A stretch of DNA of 64,000 nt from Micavibrio sp. UBA2705 (GTDB taxonomy: Bacteria; Pseudomonadota; Alphaproteobacteria; Micavibrionales; Micavibrionaceae): the NCBI GenBank assembly GCA_002354205.1, contig DELD01000011.1:15277-79276 (forward strand), read 5' to 3'. Shown here one piece after another: positions 27,099-36,886 of this stretch (its first letter is position 1; each line of letters begins with the position of its first letter). Under the pieces are notes generated by a model. It did no database searches, was not told the DNA's origin, and saw only the letters and a list, made by a program, of their open reading frames with translations. The translations under genes were made by a program, and so were the position numbers.

Positions 27099-29175
27099 AG
27101 AGTTTTTACAGACAGAGCTTGACTTCACACCATTAATTTCTAGCTCGCAAATTTTTGCGCTTACGTTACTGTGTCTTGCTTTTATCGTTTTCTTTATAAT
27201 CTTTCGAAAAAAAGCCCTGCTGCCGCGCGCCATTGCTCTATGCGTATTAATTGCAACGCTACTCAGCACATCAATACTCTCAACCACCACCCATAAAAAA
27301 GATGGCATCGTACTGGTTGTCGCTGATGAAAGCTATAGCAACACAATTGACGGGCGCGACCAACAAACACAAAACGCATTAGAACAAATAACCCAGAAAA
27401 TTGATAAACAATCAGGTGTTGACTATAAAATCATTAATGCGCCAAACGCGCAGGATAAATTCAGTGAAACGAACCTCTTTAAAGCCATAGATAAAGAGCT
27501 TTCAAACATCCCGCCCAAACAGCGTTCAGGCGTGATTATTATCTCTGACGGTAACATTCATGATATTCCTGACCTTAGCGCCACACAGACGCGTGATAAA
27601 TATGGGCCAATCCATCATGTCATCACAGGCAAGGCCAGTGAAAAAGACCGCCGTTTAGAGATTAAAAAATCTCCCTTATACGGCCTAAAAGGCAGCGAAG
27701 CACAAATTGATTTTGTCATCCATGACACCGTAACGCCGCCCAACACGCCCGTCCAAGTAAGCATTACAACGCCCAATGGCGAAAAACGGATAATCAGTGC
27801 CCGCATAGGCAAAAAAGAAAGCGTTTACATTCCTATTGAGCATGCAGGCGTGAATCCGGTTGAACTTAATGTTGAGGCGCTTAAAGGTGAAATTAGCCTT
27901 GCTAATAATCGCCGCGCCGTACTTATTCAAGGGGTAAGAGACAAACTGAATGTCCTGCTTGTATCGGGAGCGCCGCATGAAGGTGGGCGTTATTGGCGCA
28001 GTTTGCTGACATCAGACGCAGCTATTGAGCTTATTCACTTTACCATTTTACGCGATATTGATAGTCGCGATAACACACCGCGCAATGAAATGGCGCTTAT
28101 TCCCTTTCCTCATCAACAGCTTTTTCACAAACAGCTTGATAATTTTGACCTGATTATCTTCGACCGTTACCGCAACCAGGGCATTTTGCAAGACAAAACC
28201 TATAAAAACATCGCAGATTATGTACGCGCTGGCGGTGCATTACTTGTCGCAAGCGGCCCTGAATACCTCAGCGATAAATCCGTTTATAAAACGCCGCTAG
28301 AAGACATCTTATTAGGCGCGCCAGATAACGACCTCTACGAAACGGCCTTTAAACCAAAACGTACAGCCTTGGGGAAAACACACCCGATAACGCGCGCCAT
28401 TGCGGACGGGCAGTTTGACGGCGAAAACTGGGCAAGCTGGCTCAGACAAATCAAAGTCGCTGCGGGCGATGAAAAAGTACTATTAAGCGGTCATAATGAT
28501 TTGCCCTTGTTATTAATCGGAGAAAAAGATGACGGGCGCGTCATTCAACTCACTAGCGATCAAATATGGCTTTGGGCGCGCGAATATAAACAAGGCGGCC
28601 CCTATATTGATTTAATGCGCAAAATGATCCATTGGCTGCTTAAAGAGCCGAGCTTAGAAGAAGGTCAGATCGAACTTAGCTTGCAAGGCGAAACCATTCG
28701 TATCAAGCGCTACACAGCGCCTGAAGATGAAACAGTGAGCTACACCACGCCAAGCGGCGAACAAAAGCAAATATCTCTACAAAAATCACCTGACGGGTTA
28801 TATAGAGCGTCTATTACAGCCGAAGAACAAGGCCTTTACAGCTTTCAAGCGGGGGCAAACAGCGCCTATATTATATACGGCGCTTACGACACGGTTGAGC
28901 AAACAAAGCTCATACGTTCAAAAGATACAACGCGGGATATTACCAGAAATTCTGGCGGGACTTATTTTGAAGCAGATAAAGTTGAAGGGATAAGCACCAA
29001 AATACTTACCCCTTCAATCAACAAAAAATATTACGGCCTGAATACTGCTGGGTTCAGAGAATCTCAATATGCCGAGACTTTAAAAATTAATTTTGCGCCA
29101 GCGCTACCCAACTGGGCGTATTTTTTAATATGCGGCCTATTTATGCTTTATGCATGGCACAGAGAAAGCAAGTAA
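27091..29175 (+). CDS. Large membrane protein of the MoxR operon (VWA/GATase-like ectodomain)
   Basis: 694 residues from ATG 27091 (AGAGGGCGCA upstream); an earlier in-frame start at 27058 lies deep in the previous gene. Two N-terminal membrane helices (FALTLLCLAFIVFFIIF and ALCVLIATLLSTSIL) precede a periplasmic VWA-like segment (GVIIISDGNIHDIPD), beta domains, a GATase1-like stretch (FDLIIFDRYRNQG, VRAGGALLVASGPEYLS) and one C-terminal helix (WAYFLICGLFMLYAW). It overlaps the BatA/DUF4159 gene by 8 bases. This is the fourth gene of the conserved moxR operon. Exact role unknown. Confidence 0.85.
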   Translation: MNKEFLQTELDFTPLISSSQIFALTLLCLAFIVFFIIFRKKALLPRAIALCVLIATLLSTSILSTTTHKKDGIVLVVADESYSNTIDGRDQQTQNALEQITQKIDKQSGVDYKIINAPNAQDKFSETNLFKAIDKELSNIPPKQRSGVIIISDGNIHDIPDLSATQTRDKYGPIHHVITGKASEKDRRLEIKKSPLYGLKGSEAQIDFVIHDTVTPPNTPVQVSITTPNGEKRIISARIGKKESVYIPIEHAGVNPVELNVEALKGEISLANNRRAVLIQGVRDKLNVLLVSGAPHEGGRYWRSLLTSDAAIELIHFTILRDIDSRDNTPRNEMALIPFPHQQLFHKQLDNFDLIIFDRYRNQGILQDKTYKNIADYVRAGGALLVASGPEYLSDKSVYKTPLEDILLGAPDNDLYETAFKPKRTALGKTHPITRAIADGQFDGENWASWLRQIKVAAGDEKVLLSGHNDLPLLLIGEKDDGRVIQLTSDQIWLWAREYKQGGPYIDLMRKMIHWLLKEPSLEEGQIELSLQGETIRIKRYTAPEDETVSYTTPSGEQKQISLQKSPDGLYRASITAEEQGLYSFQAGANSAYIIYGAYDTVEQTKLIRSKDTTRDITRNSGGTYFEADKVEGISTKILTPSINKKYYGLNTAGFRESQYAETLKINFAPALPNWAYFLICGLFMLYAWHRESK

Positions 29176-29202
29176 TCGTAGCTTCTGGCGCCAAACTTAT
29201 AA

Positions 29203-29880
29203 TTATTTTGTAACCAAGCCGAGTTCCTGCGCTTTGAGCGCAGCCTGCGTTCTGTTCTGCGCCGACAGCTTTTTACAAATACCGCGTACATGCAGTTTAA
29301 TCGTCACAATTTGCAAATCGAGCGCGCGCGCGATGTCTTTATTTGTCGCGCCTTTAACCAAATAGCTAAGAACCTCTTTTTCGCGCGGCGTAAGTTTGAA
29401 TTCTTTTGATTTGAAATCGTATTGCGCTTGCGCCTCGGACAAATTCGCCGTTCTTTCTCCAAAATATGAAGGCTGCATGCTGCTATCATAATTTAGCACC
29501 GGATAAAAACGCTCACCTGTCAAAACAAGTTCTATCGCCTTAAGAAATGATTTACTCGACATCGTTTTCGGGAAATACGCAATTGCGCCCAAATCCATAA
29601 TGTCTTTTATGTGATGAGGTTCAATCACACCAGACATAATCGCAAAATCAATATCTGGATAGCTTGTAAACAAGTCTTTAAACGTGCTAATGCCTTCCAC
29701 GCCAGGCATCATCCAATCCATAATTACTAAATCATAATGGGCATCACTTTTTTTAAGTAAATCTTGCACTTCATAGGCAGACTTACACTGAATGATTTCA
29801 GCATCGGCCTCTGCGCCGCTTACAAACTGTGAAAATAAATCCCGAAACAGGGCGTGGTCATCAGCAACTATCAACTTCAT
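29203..29880 (-). CDS. NarL/FixJ-type response regulator
   Basis: 225 residues. The receiver domain (1-120) has the acidic pair VADDHALF, phosphorylatable Asp55 in LVIMDWMMPGVEG, Ser/Thr in FAIMSGVIEP and Lys in AYFPKTMSS. A LuxR-type helix-turn-helix follows (about 158-222): LTPREKEVLSYLVKGATNKDIARALDL and VTIKLHVRGICKKL. It should bind DNA as a dimer after phosphorylation. No histidine kinase gene is in the window, so it is an orphan here. It is read toward the moxR operon's end (27 bases between stops) and has 181 bases upstream containing a 27-bp palindrome at 30005-30031. Confidence 0.93.
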   Translation of the reverse strand: MKLIVADDHALFRDLFSQFVSGAEADAEIIQCKSAYEVQDLLKKSDAHYDLVIMDWMMPGVEGISTFKDLFTSYPDIDFAIMSGVIEPHHIKDIMDLGAIAYFPKTMSSKSFLKAIELVLTGERFYPVLNYDSSMQPSYFGERTANLSEAQAQYDFKSKEFKLTPREKEVLSYLVKGATNKDIARALDLQIVTIKLHVRGICKKLSAQNRTQAALKAQELGLVTK

Positions 29881-30004
29881 ATCTAAACTCCTTTTTACTG
29901 CACGCTAAAGAACATGCAAAAATCTCACCAAAAACAGCACTAAAAATACGCAGCAATAACAATTGGTTACCAACCTGAACAAAAGCAACACATATAGAAA
30001 CGAA

Positions 30005-30044
30005 AGTTTAGTATCATAATGATACTAAACTACCCCATAATGGG
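30005..30044. promoter_or_regulatory. Two adjacent palindromes with a shared CATAATG core
   Basis: 30005-30031 is a perfect inverted repeat with 13-bp arms around one base, containing GTATCA-taa-TGATAC. Two bases on, 30034-30044 is CCCAT-A-ATGGG. On the minus strand the larger one lies 30 bases after the slt stop and is followed by TTTCGTTTC, so it could be the slt terminator. It also lies 125 bases before the response regulator start, so an operator is possible. AT-rich stems favour protein binding over termination, but I cannot decide. Confidence 0.5.
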
Positions 30045-30061
30045 ACAGTTACGCCAAAAGG

Positions 30062-32125
30062 TCATTGACCATAATATAGACCGCTAGCATTAGGTGCACT
30101 AACCATACTGGCAGTATCTACATCATGTAGAATATAATTATATACCGAAGCCCCCTCCGTTACACGCATTACATAATTGCGGGTCTCGGAGTACGGTATT
30201 AATTCAACCCAGTCTACCCAGTTAATATCACCCTGCCGAGGGTCGCCATAACGTTTCAACCAAGTATCTACGCAATGCGGCCCTGCATTATATGCCGCAG
30301 CAGCCAAGGGATAAGCCCCCTGATATTGAGCGAGCAGGCCGTCAATATACGAACTGCCTAAAGCTATATTATACTCAGGGCGCGTCTTCAACCATTCTTT
30401 GCTATATCCATACTTAAGATCTTTAGCTACACTTCTGGCCGTTGCAGGCATAAGCTGCATTAAGCCCATCGCCCCCGCGCCACTTTGTGCGTTTGTATCA
30501 AACAGGCTTTCTTGGCGAATAATTCCATGCACCAAAGATATTTTATCCGTTTGCACCTTTTGCAAATGATCCGACATCACTGGATATGCATAACGCTGCG
30601 CATAAAAAATATGATCCATCGCGGCTTGCCGTGAGAGCAATACGGAAATATTTATTTTATCCTGCGTGGCAGCGCGCTGCGCTACATAATATTTGCCCAA
30701 TTCATGCTTATCAGCAAGGCTTCCCGCCGTGACCAAAAACTGATTGGCAGAGTTATTATAATCCACCTGCGCCAAAGCTGCCGCGGCATTAAACAAGTCA
30801 TTAAGCGCCACATCAGATTCAAGCGCATCCACCACCGCATCAGGCATTACAGGTGATTTAAGGGCTTTAATACTTCGTGCATCACGAACATGGCCTGCCG
30901 CCAATAAGCCGTAATAAGTTGTTGGATAGGCTGAAGCCCTTTGATAATTATCATCCGCATTTGTTTTGTCGCCCAACTTATCAAAACTGCGCCCAAGCCA
31001 ATAATAATGGCGGGAAAGACTAATCGGCGTTTTAACGACGCTACGCATGGCGTAAAAATGCTTTAGTGCAACTTGAGGCTTATTTAAAAACTGCAAAGCA
31101 AGCCAGCCGGCCATCCATTCAGCTTCACTATAATTAACGCCCTTACTTTGGGAGTGGCTAGCCGCCAACTGGTACGCCTTATCATATTGCTTATCATCCA
31201 TATAACGGCGCAGCATAATATGGCGCTCTCGCCACCAACGGCTTTCCTGCCCACTAATTTGATCAGCACTTGGCGGGTCGAGAAGAATCTCAGACGCACG
31301 ATCATTTAATTTATGAACGCGTCGCCACTTCAGCCGATCATAAACAAGGCCGATATCATTTTGTAGCGCGTCTGGCACAGCATTAATAGCCGATGAAAGG
31401 CCGCCATCGCTATGCGCACGATCATTGGACAGGTCAGCGCCTATGACAATCCGCGCATGGGCGAGTTTTTTATACTGACCGCCAAGAACGCCGCCAATAA
31501 TTTTTGCATTGGTATAATGCCCACGGTCAATCAAATGTGATAGGCGCGCAATATGCGCATCGCGCGTAATCATATCGCCATATTTAGACAGGAAATAAGC
31601 CTGATCATCAGGTTTGATCAAGATCACAGGCCACCAATCATTAATTTTCTTTGCCGCCAGATCACCCTGACCATGCGCCTTAAGCGCTGATAGATAAATT
31701 TTCATCCCACGCGTCGTCTCAGGGGCATGTTCATCAAACCACGCAACCGCGTCCATCGCCTGCCCTGAAACGCTTTTTTCAAAAGGCATTTTCTGTTCAA
31801 AAACCGTCTTTAACATGGTTTGCTGCGGCCAATAATCGCGGTTTTCAATTAAAGCTTTCATATCCTGCCATGTCACATGACGGTCAAGCTGCGCTTTTTT
31901 GTTATCAGCTGTGGCGTACATCCAAAGAGTAAGATATTCACTATCTTTCACTTCCTGCTTATCCGCGCTACGCAAAGCTTGCGTCCATTCTGATTTTGAC
32001 GCATGCTTCAATGTGTTATGATCATAATCTGATGCATAGGATGCAGCGTTAAATGACGTAAGCAGTAAAGCCTTCATCAAGAAAAATGCCACTATTTTAA
32101 AATGCTTGATTGACAGTTTCATCAC
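30062..32125 (-). CDS. slt: Soluble lytic murein transglycosylase (Slt-type)
   Basis: 687 residues with an N-terminal hydrophobic signal (FFLMKALLLTSFNAASYA). About 500 residues of alpha-helical repeats form the superhelical ring. The catalytic SLT domain starts at LVHGIIRQESLFDTNAQSG, whose Glu (about residue 538) is the general acid, then AMGLMQLMPATARSVAKD, YNIALGSSYIDGLL, and AAAAYNAGPHCVDTWLKRYG. The enzyme cleaves the glycan strand between MurNAc and GlcNAc, releasing 1,6-anhydro muropeptides during peptidoglycan turnover. Divergent from dapA with only 46 bases between start codons. Confidence 0.95.
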   Translation of the reverse strand: MMKLSIKHFKIVAFFLMKALLLTSFNAASYASDYDHNTLKHASKSEWTQALRSADKQEVKDSEYLTLWMYATADNKKAQLDRHVTWQDMKALIENRDYWPQQTMLKTVFEQKMPFEKSVSGQAMDAVAWFDEHAPETTRGMKIYLSALKAHGQGDLAAKKINDWWPVILIKPDDQAYFLSKYGDMITRDAHIARLSHLIDRGHYTNAKIIGGVLGGQYKKLAHARIVIGADLSNDRAHSDGGLSSAINAVPDALQNDIGLVYDRLKWRRVHKLNDRASEILLDPPSADQISGQESRWWRERHIMLRRYMDDKQYDKAYQLAASHSQSKGVNYSEAEWMAGWLALQFLNKPQVALKHFYAMRSVVKTPISLSRHYYWLGRSFDKLGDKTNADDNYQRASAYPTTYYGLLAAGHVRDARSIKALKSPVMPDAVVDALESDVALNDLFNAAAALAQVDYNNSANQFLVTAGSLADKHELGKYYVAQRAATQDKINISVLLSRQAAMDHIFYAQRYAYPVMSDHLQKVQTDKISLVHGIIRQESLFDTNAQSGAGAMGLMQLMPATARSVAKDLKYGYSKEWLKTRPEYNIALGSSYIDGLLAQYQGAYPLAAAAYNAGPHCVDTWLKRYGDPRQGDINWVDWVELIPYSETRNYVMRVTEGASVYNYILHDVDTASMVSAPNASGLYYGQ

Positions 32126-32171
32126 TTAAATACTATTTTTCGTATCTGTATAATTATTTTAAAGAGATACT

Positions 32172-33056
32172 ATGTCTTACACGGAAAATATTTGCGGGTC
32201 TATCCCTGCCCTTATCACCCCCTTTTCCCAAAGCGGTGATATTGACATGAACGCCTTTAAATCCCTGCTTTCATGGCATGTGGATAAAGGCTCTCATGGC
32301 CTTGTAATTTGTGGTACTACGGGGGAATCCCCAACCGTAACAGATGCAGAGCACCTCACCCTCGCTACAGCAGCCGTTGAAAACACACCAGAAGACTACC
32401 CCGTTATCATTGGCTGCGGCAGTAACGCCACACAAAAAGCAATCAAGTTGACCTTACAAGCACAGGACGCAGGAGCAAGCGCGGCGTTAATCGTAGTGCC
32501 ATACTACAACAAACCATCACAGCAAGGCATCTACGCTCATTTTAAGGCCATTCATGACGCAACCAACTTGCCTATTATCCTTTACAACGTACCATCACGC
32601 ACAATAAGCGATATTAGCGACGAAACAGTGGTCGACCTAGCAAAGCTTGAGCGCATCATCGGCATTAAAGACGCAACAGGCGATTTGCAGCGCCTCGACA
32701 ACATGAAAAAACAGATCAAAAAAGACTTCACCTTCCTTTCAGGCGATGACATGAGCGCCGCACAATACATTACGCGCGGCGGCAATGGCTGCATATCCGT
32801 TTCCGCCAATGTCGCGCCCGATAAATGCGCAGCGGTTTACAATTTGATAAAAACTGGCGATACTGAACGCGCAATGCAGCAAGATGCACAGCTTAACGCA
32901 TTACACAACGCAATGTTTGTTGAACCATCCCCCGCTGCACCCAAATACGCCTTAGCGCAAATGGGAAAAATTGAAAACATTTTAAGACTGCCCTTATTAC
33001 CGCTCAGCGCTGAGGGCATCACAAAAATTGAAAACATATTGAAACAGAACACATAA
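32172..33056 (+). CDS. dapA: 4-hydroxy-tetrahydrodipicolinate synthase
   Basis: 294 residues, the usual length. Condenses pyruvate with aspartate semialdehyde, the first committed step of lysine and diaminopimelate synthesis. Visible signature residues: CGTTGESPT (Thr-Thr), ILYNVPSRT (catalytic Tyr), RIIGIKDATGDLQRL (Schiff-base Lys, about 162), and FLSGDDM. AAAGAGATACT precedes the ATG. smpB starts one base after its stop, so both belong to one transcript; slt-dapA-smpB is a common alphaproteobacterial neighbourhood. Confidence 0.97.
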   Translation: MSYTENICGSIPALITPFSQSGDIDMNAFKSLLSWHVDKGSHGLVICGTTGESPTVTDAEHLTLATAAVENTPEDYPVIIGCGSNATQKAIKLTLQAQDAGASAALIVVPYYNKPSQQGIYAHFKAIHDATNLPIILYNVPSRTISDISDETVVDLAKLERIIGIKDATGDLQRLDNMKKQIKKDFTFLSGDDMSAAQYITRGGNGCISVSANVAPDKCAAVYNLIKTGDTERAMQQDAQLNALHNAMFVEPSPAAPKYALAQMGKIENILRLPLLPLSAEGITKIENILKQNT

Positions 33057-33057
33057 A

Positions 33058-33564
33058 ATGGCCGGCAAAAACAAAAAGAAAAGCAAAAACGACCTTATCA
33101 GCACCAACAAAACCGTTGTTGATAACAGGCGCGCGCGCCGTGATTACCACCTTGAAGAAACATTTACCGCGGGGCTCATGCTACTCGGCACAGAGGTTAA
33201 ATCCCTGCGCAAAGGGCAATGCTCAATAAACGAAGCTTACTGCGCCGAAGAAGACGGCGTTATCGTCCTGCACAACGCGCATATCGCAGAATATATGCAG
33301 GCTGGCAAACATTTACAGCACGACCCAAAACGTGACCGTCAATTGCTTTTACAAAAACGCGAGATCCACCGCCTTCTTGGCGCTATATCACGCGAAGGCT
33401 ATACAATCGTGCCGCTGCGCCTGTTTTTTGATGATCGCGGCTATGCAAAGCTCGACATTGCACTGGGTAAAGGTAAAAAAGACTACGATAAGCGCGAAAC
33501 TGAAAAGCAGCGTGATTGGAATAAACAAAAATCACGCGTTGTTAGAGATATGGGCAGGGATTAA
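33058..33564 (+). CDS. smpB: SsrA-binding protein SmpB
   Basis: 168 residues, OB-fold with basic ends. DNRRARRDYHLEETFTAGL and GTEVKSLRKGQCSINEAYC are the family's tmRNA-binding blocks, and KGKKDYDKRE near the C terminus is the tail that enters the empty mRNA channel. SmpB delivers tmRNA to ribosomes stalled at the end of broken mRNAs for trans-translation. The tmRNA gene is not in the window. It starts immediately after dapA and is followed by leuD after 3 bases. Confidence 0.97.
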   Translation: MAGKNKKKSKNDLISTNKTVVDNRRARRDYHLEETFTAGLMLLGTEVKSLRKGQCSINEAYCAEEDGVIVLHNAHIAEYMQAGKHLQHDPKRDRQLLLQKREIHRLLGAISREGYTIVPLRLFFDDRGYAKLDIALGKGKKDYDKRETEKQRDWNKQKSRVVRDMGRD

Positions 33565-33567
33565 ACC

Positions 33568-34170
33568 ATGGATAAATTCACCACATTAAGCGCCATTGCC
33601 GCGCCGCTCGACCTCATGAATATCGACACTGATATGATTATCCCTAAGCAGTTTTTAAAAACTATCAAGCGCACGGGCCTTGGCATTCACGCCTTTGATG
33701 AGCTGCGTTACAACGAAGACGGCAGCGAAAAGCCAGACTTTATCTTAAACCAAGAACCATACAACGCGGCGCAAATCCTTATTACAAAAGATAATTTTGG
33801 CTGTGGATCATCACGCGAACATGCGCCGTGGGCACTCCTTGATTTTGGCCTGCGCTGCATTATTGCGCCTAGCTACGCTGATATTTTCTACAATAACTGC
33901 TTCAAAAACGGCATCTTACCTATTCAAACATCTGCAGAAAACGTCGAACAGTTGATGGATGCAGTTAAAATGAATAAATCAGCGCAGGTAAACGTTGATT
34001 TAGAAAACCAGACCGTCAAAGCAGGCAATATTAGTTTTGAATTTGAAATTGATAGCTTTCGCAAACACTGCCTTCTTAATGGCCTTGATGATATTGGCCT
34101 GACGCTTGAAAAAAGCAAAGAGCTTACCGCCTTTGAAGAAAATTACAAAGCCGCGCATCCTTGGGTATAA
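33568..34170 (+). CDS. leuD: 3-isopropylmalate dehydratase small subunit
   Basis: 200 residues. Swivelling domain of isopropylmalate isomerase, working with LeuC in leucine synthesis. Hallmarks: [20 protein letters not shown] near the start, then [20 protein letters not shown] (G-C-G-S-S-R-E-H) and [22 protein letters not shown]. Start ATG 33568 follows GGGCAGGGATTAAACC. The large-subunit partner leuC begins only at 63920, about 30 kb away, while leuB is directly downstream (42-base gap). Confidence 0.96.
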   Translation: MDKFTTLSAIAAPLDLMNIDTDMIIPKQFLKTIKRTGLGIHAFDELRYNEDGSEKPDFILNQEPYNAAQILITKDNFGCGSSREHAPWALLDFGLRCIIAPSYADIFYNNCFKNGILPIQTSAENVEQLMDAVKMNKSAQVNVDLENQTVKAGNISFEFEIDSFRKHCLLNGLDDIGLTLEKSKELTAFEENYKAAHPWV

Positions 34171-34212
34171 GCCATCACCCTAACACAAAATAGAATGATA
34201 AGGGCATAGACC

Positions 34213-35349
34213 ATGACACAGAACGAAAATTATAACCTCCTCCTGCTCGCTGGTGACGGCATTGGCCCAGAAGCAATGAAGGAAGTTAAAAAAATCATCG
34301 CATGGCTCAATGACAATACATCCGCGACATATAGCTATGATGAGGATTATATTGGCGGCTGTGCTTATGATGCCTATGGCACGCCCCTTGCCGATGAAAC
34401 AATTACCAAAGCAAAACAATCTGACGCGGTTATCTTGGGCGCTGTTGGCGGGCCTAAATGGGACGGTAAAACAGATTATGACCTGCGCCCCGAAGCAGGC
34501 CTTTTAAAAATTCGCAAAGAACTTGGTTTATTCGCGAATTTACGCCCTGCAATCGTTTTTGACGCATTGGTGGATGCCTCATCCCTTAAACCTGAATTGG
34601 TCAAAGGGCTAGATATCCTTATTGTGCGCGAACTTACTGGCGGCGTTTATTTTGGCGAACCGCGCGGCATTGAAACATTAGAAAATGGTGAGCGCCGAGG
34701 ATTCAACACCCAAGTTTACACAACTTCAGAAATACGACGCATTGCCGAAGTCGCTTTCGACATGGCAAAGAAACGCGGCAGTTTTGTGACATCATGCGAA
34801 AAAGCCAACGTCATGGAATCCGGCGTATTATGGCGCGAAGAAGTCACCAAGCTACACAAAGAATCCCATAGCGACATACGCCTAGAACATATGTATGCCG
34901 ATAATTGCGCGATGCAGCTTTGCCGCGCACCGAAACAGTTTGACGTTATTGTTACAGATAATTTATTCGGGGATATCCTATCAGATGAAGCGGCAATGCT
35001 GACAGGCTCGCTTGGTATGCTCCCCTCCGCCTCACTCGGCGCAACAGACACGCAAGGCAGCCGCCATGCACTATATGAGCCCGTACACGGCTCGGCACCT
35101 GACATTGCGGGTCAGAACAAGGCGAACCCCCTCGCCACTATTCTCAGCTTCGCTATGGCGCTACGTTATTCACTGCATCAGGGTGATTATGCTGATTTAC
35201 TTGAACAAGCAGTGCAAAATGTACTCAACGCAGGCATACGCACCGCTGACATTGCCGAAGCACAGCACACGGCCATAGGCACATCTGAAATGGGCGATGC
35301 CGTCATTAAACAGCTTAATATCAGCTTAGAAAACAGCAAGGTTGCTTAG
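34213..35349 (+). CDS. leuB: 3-isopropylmalate dehydrogenase
   Basis: 378 residues, slightly longer than the usual 360. Oxidatively decarboxylates 3-isopropylmalate with NAD+ in leucine synthesis. Motifs: [25 protein letters not shown], the R-x-x-x-x-L-x-x-N-L-R-P block ([15 protein letters not shown]), [12 protein letters not shown] (Y and G of the active site), and [20 protein letters not shown] (Asp metal ligands), then [15 protein letters not shown]. It follows leuD with AAGGGCATAGACC before the ATG. Confidence 0.97.
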   Translation: MTQNENYNLLLLAGDGIGPEAMKEVKKIIAWLNDNTSATYSYDEDYIGGCAYDAYGTPLADETITKAKQSDAVILGAVGGPKWDGKTDYDLRPEAGLLKIRKELGLFANLRPAIVFDALVDASSLKPELVKGLDILIVRELTGGVYFGEPRGIETLENGERRGFNTQVYTTSEIRRIAEVAFDMAKKRGSFVTSCEKANVMESGVLWREEVTKLHKESHSDIRLEHMYADNCAMQLCRAPKQFDVIVTDNLFGDILSDEAAMLTGSLGMLPSASLGATDTQGSRHALYEPVHGSAPDIAGQNKANPLATILSFAMALRYSLHQGDYADLLEQAVQNVLNAGIRTADIAEAQHTAIGTSEMGDAVIKQLNISLENSKVA

Positions 35350-35412
35350 GTTTCACTTGTTGCCGCGCTAAAATTCATTTAAAATATCCCTATTCAATCA
35401 ATGGGGGCATAA

Positions 35413-36831
35413 ATGAATATTTTAAAAACTTTTTTGCGCGTATTTACTTTCGTTCTTATCACTTTTTTACTCTCGCCACAGCAAAGCCATGCCGATAGCA
35501 CGCAGCCCATTACGGTACTGAACATAAAAGGCGCAATCAGCCCCGCTTATTCTGATTATTTACAGCGCGGCATGCGCCAAGCAAAAAAGAACGATAGCCA
35601 ATTACTACTGATCGAACTCAATACGCCAGGCGGCGTATTAACAACAACCCGCGAAATGGCGCAAGATATCATGGCATCAGAAATCCCTGTCGCCGTGTTC
35701 GTCACCCCCTCAGGCGCCCACGCGGCGAGCGCGGGGACATTCCTCCTCTATGCAGCACATATCGCCGCGATGAGCCCTGCCACAAACACAGGTGCAGCCA
35801 CCCCTGTTTCAATGATGCCTGATAATACAAAACAGAAAAAAGACACAAAAGACGATAAGCAAGGAACCAGCGATAAAACAAAGGATAAAAGTGCAAAGCG
35901 CAATGACGGCGACAACAATGAACGCCTTGCCCAAAAATCACTTGAAGACACGGCCGCCTTTATTCGCTCCCTTGCAAAATTTCATGGCCGCAATGCGGAC
36001 TGGGCAGAAAAATCCGTCACCCAAGCCGCTAGCCTTACGGCTGAAGAAGCGCTTAAGCAGGGCGTGATTAATTATATAGCGGCGGATCACCATGCCCTTA
36101 TCACCCAAATTAACGGCAAGACAATCCGTTTGAACGAAAATCAAAGCGTCACCTTAGACCTGACGCAAGCGCCCGTGATTAGCTACGCCCCCAATTGGCG
36201 CACAAAAATACTTGCCCTGTTAACCGACCCTAACATTGCGTATTTCTTACTTATCATCGGCATAAACGGCTTAATTTTAGAGTTTTATAACCCCGGCACA
36301 ATGGTTGCGGGGGTTATTGGCGCTGTCTGCCTATTGCTCGCTTTAATGTCCATGCATGTCTTGCCGATAAATGCGACAGGCCTAACCATGGTGGTGCTGG
36401 GGTTAATATTCCTTGCCTCCGAAGCCTTCATTCCTTCCTTTGGCATATTGGGCATTGGTGGGCTCGTTGCCTTTATTATTGGCTCGCTCTTGCTCTTTGA
36501 CACCGAAGCCATGGCTGGCATCGGCCTCGATATGAGCAGCATTGTCATCGCATCAGGATTTTCTGGTTTATTGATTGGCACAGGCATTTATATTTTGTTT
36601 AAGCTTCGTAAACTTCACAACACCACAGGCATGGAAGCAATGATGCATTCCCATGCCACCGTTACCGAATGGGACGGCAAAAGCGGCAAAGTCGAGCTTT
36701 ATGGTGAGCGCTGGAATGCACGATCAGAAAACATTCTTGATGTAAATATTGGCGATAAAATAACCATTACAGGCAAAGAAAACTTAACCTTGATTGTCAG
36801 CACATTTTCTCCAGCTGAAAACGACGCTTAA
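35413..36831 (+). CDS. nfeD: NfeD-type membrane-bound serine protease (ClpP-like)
   Basis: 472 residues. A signal peptide (FVLITFLLSPQQSHA) leads to a ClpP/SppA-like domain: LLIELNTPGGVLTTTREM, then PSGAHAASAGTFLLYAAHIAAM with the nucleophilic Ser in A-S-A-G-T, and ATNTGAATPVS. A charged low-complexity insert (about 138-168, Lys/Asp-rich) precedes the catalytic Lys region. Four to five C-terminal membrane helices (YFLLIIGINGLILEFYN onward) end in the NfeD OB-fold (about 405-470). Such proteases cleave the tails of membrane stomatins, and the next gene is a slipin. GGGGGCATAA before the ATG is a strong ribosome site. Confidence 0.92.
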   Translation: MNILKTFLRVFTFVLITFLLSPQQSHADSTQPITVLNIKGAISPAYSDYLQRGMRQAKKNDSQLLLIELNTPGGVLTTTREMAQDIMASEIPVAVFVTPSGAHAASAGTFLLYAAHIAAMSPATNTGAATPVSMMPDNTKQKKDTKDDKQGTSDKTKDKSAKRNDGDNNERLAQKSLEDTAAFIRSLAKFHGRNADWAEKSVTQAASLTAEEALKQGVINYIAADHHALITQINGKTIRLNENQSVTLDLTQAPVISYAPNWRTKILALLTDPNIAYFLLIIGINGLILEFYNPGTMVAGVIGAVCLLLALMSMHVLPINATGLTMVVLGLIFLASEAFIPSFGILGIGGLVAFIIGSLLLFDTEAMAGIGLDMSSIVIASGFSGLLIGTGIYILFKLRKLHNTTGMEAMMHSHATVTEWDGKSGKVELYGERWNARSENILDVNIGDKITITGKENLTLIVSTFSPAENDA

Positions 36832-36886
36832 CCCATAATCACAAACATATTTAAAACCTTAACCGCTTTAAAAAGGAGCATCACAC

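Noticed and set aside
32279..32287. Second perfect DnaA box (reverse orientation) in dapA
   Set aside because: It lies inside a conserved coding segment (VDKGS), so the match is easily explained by codons.
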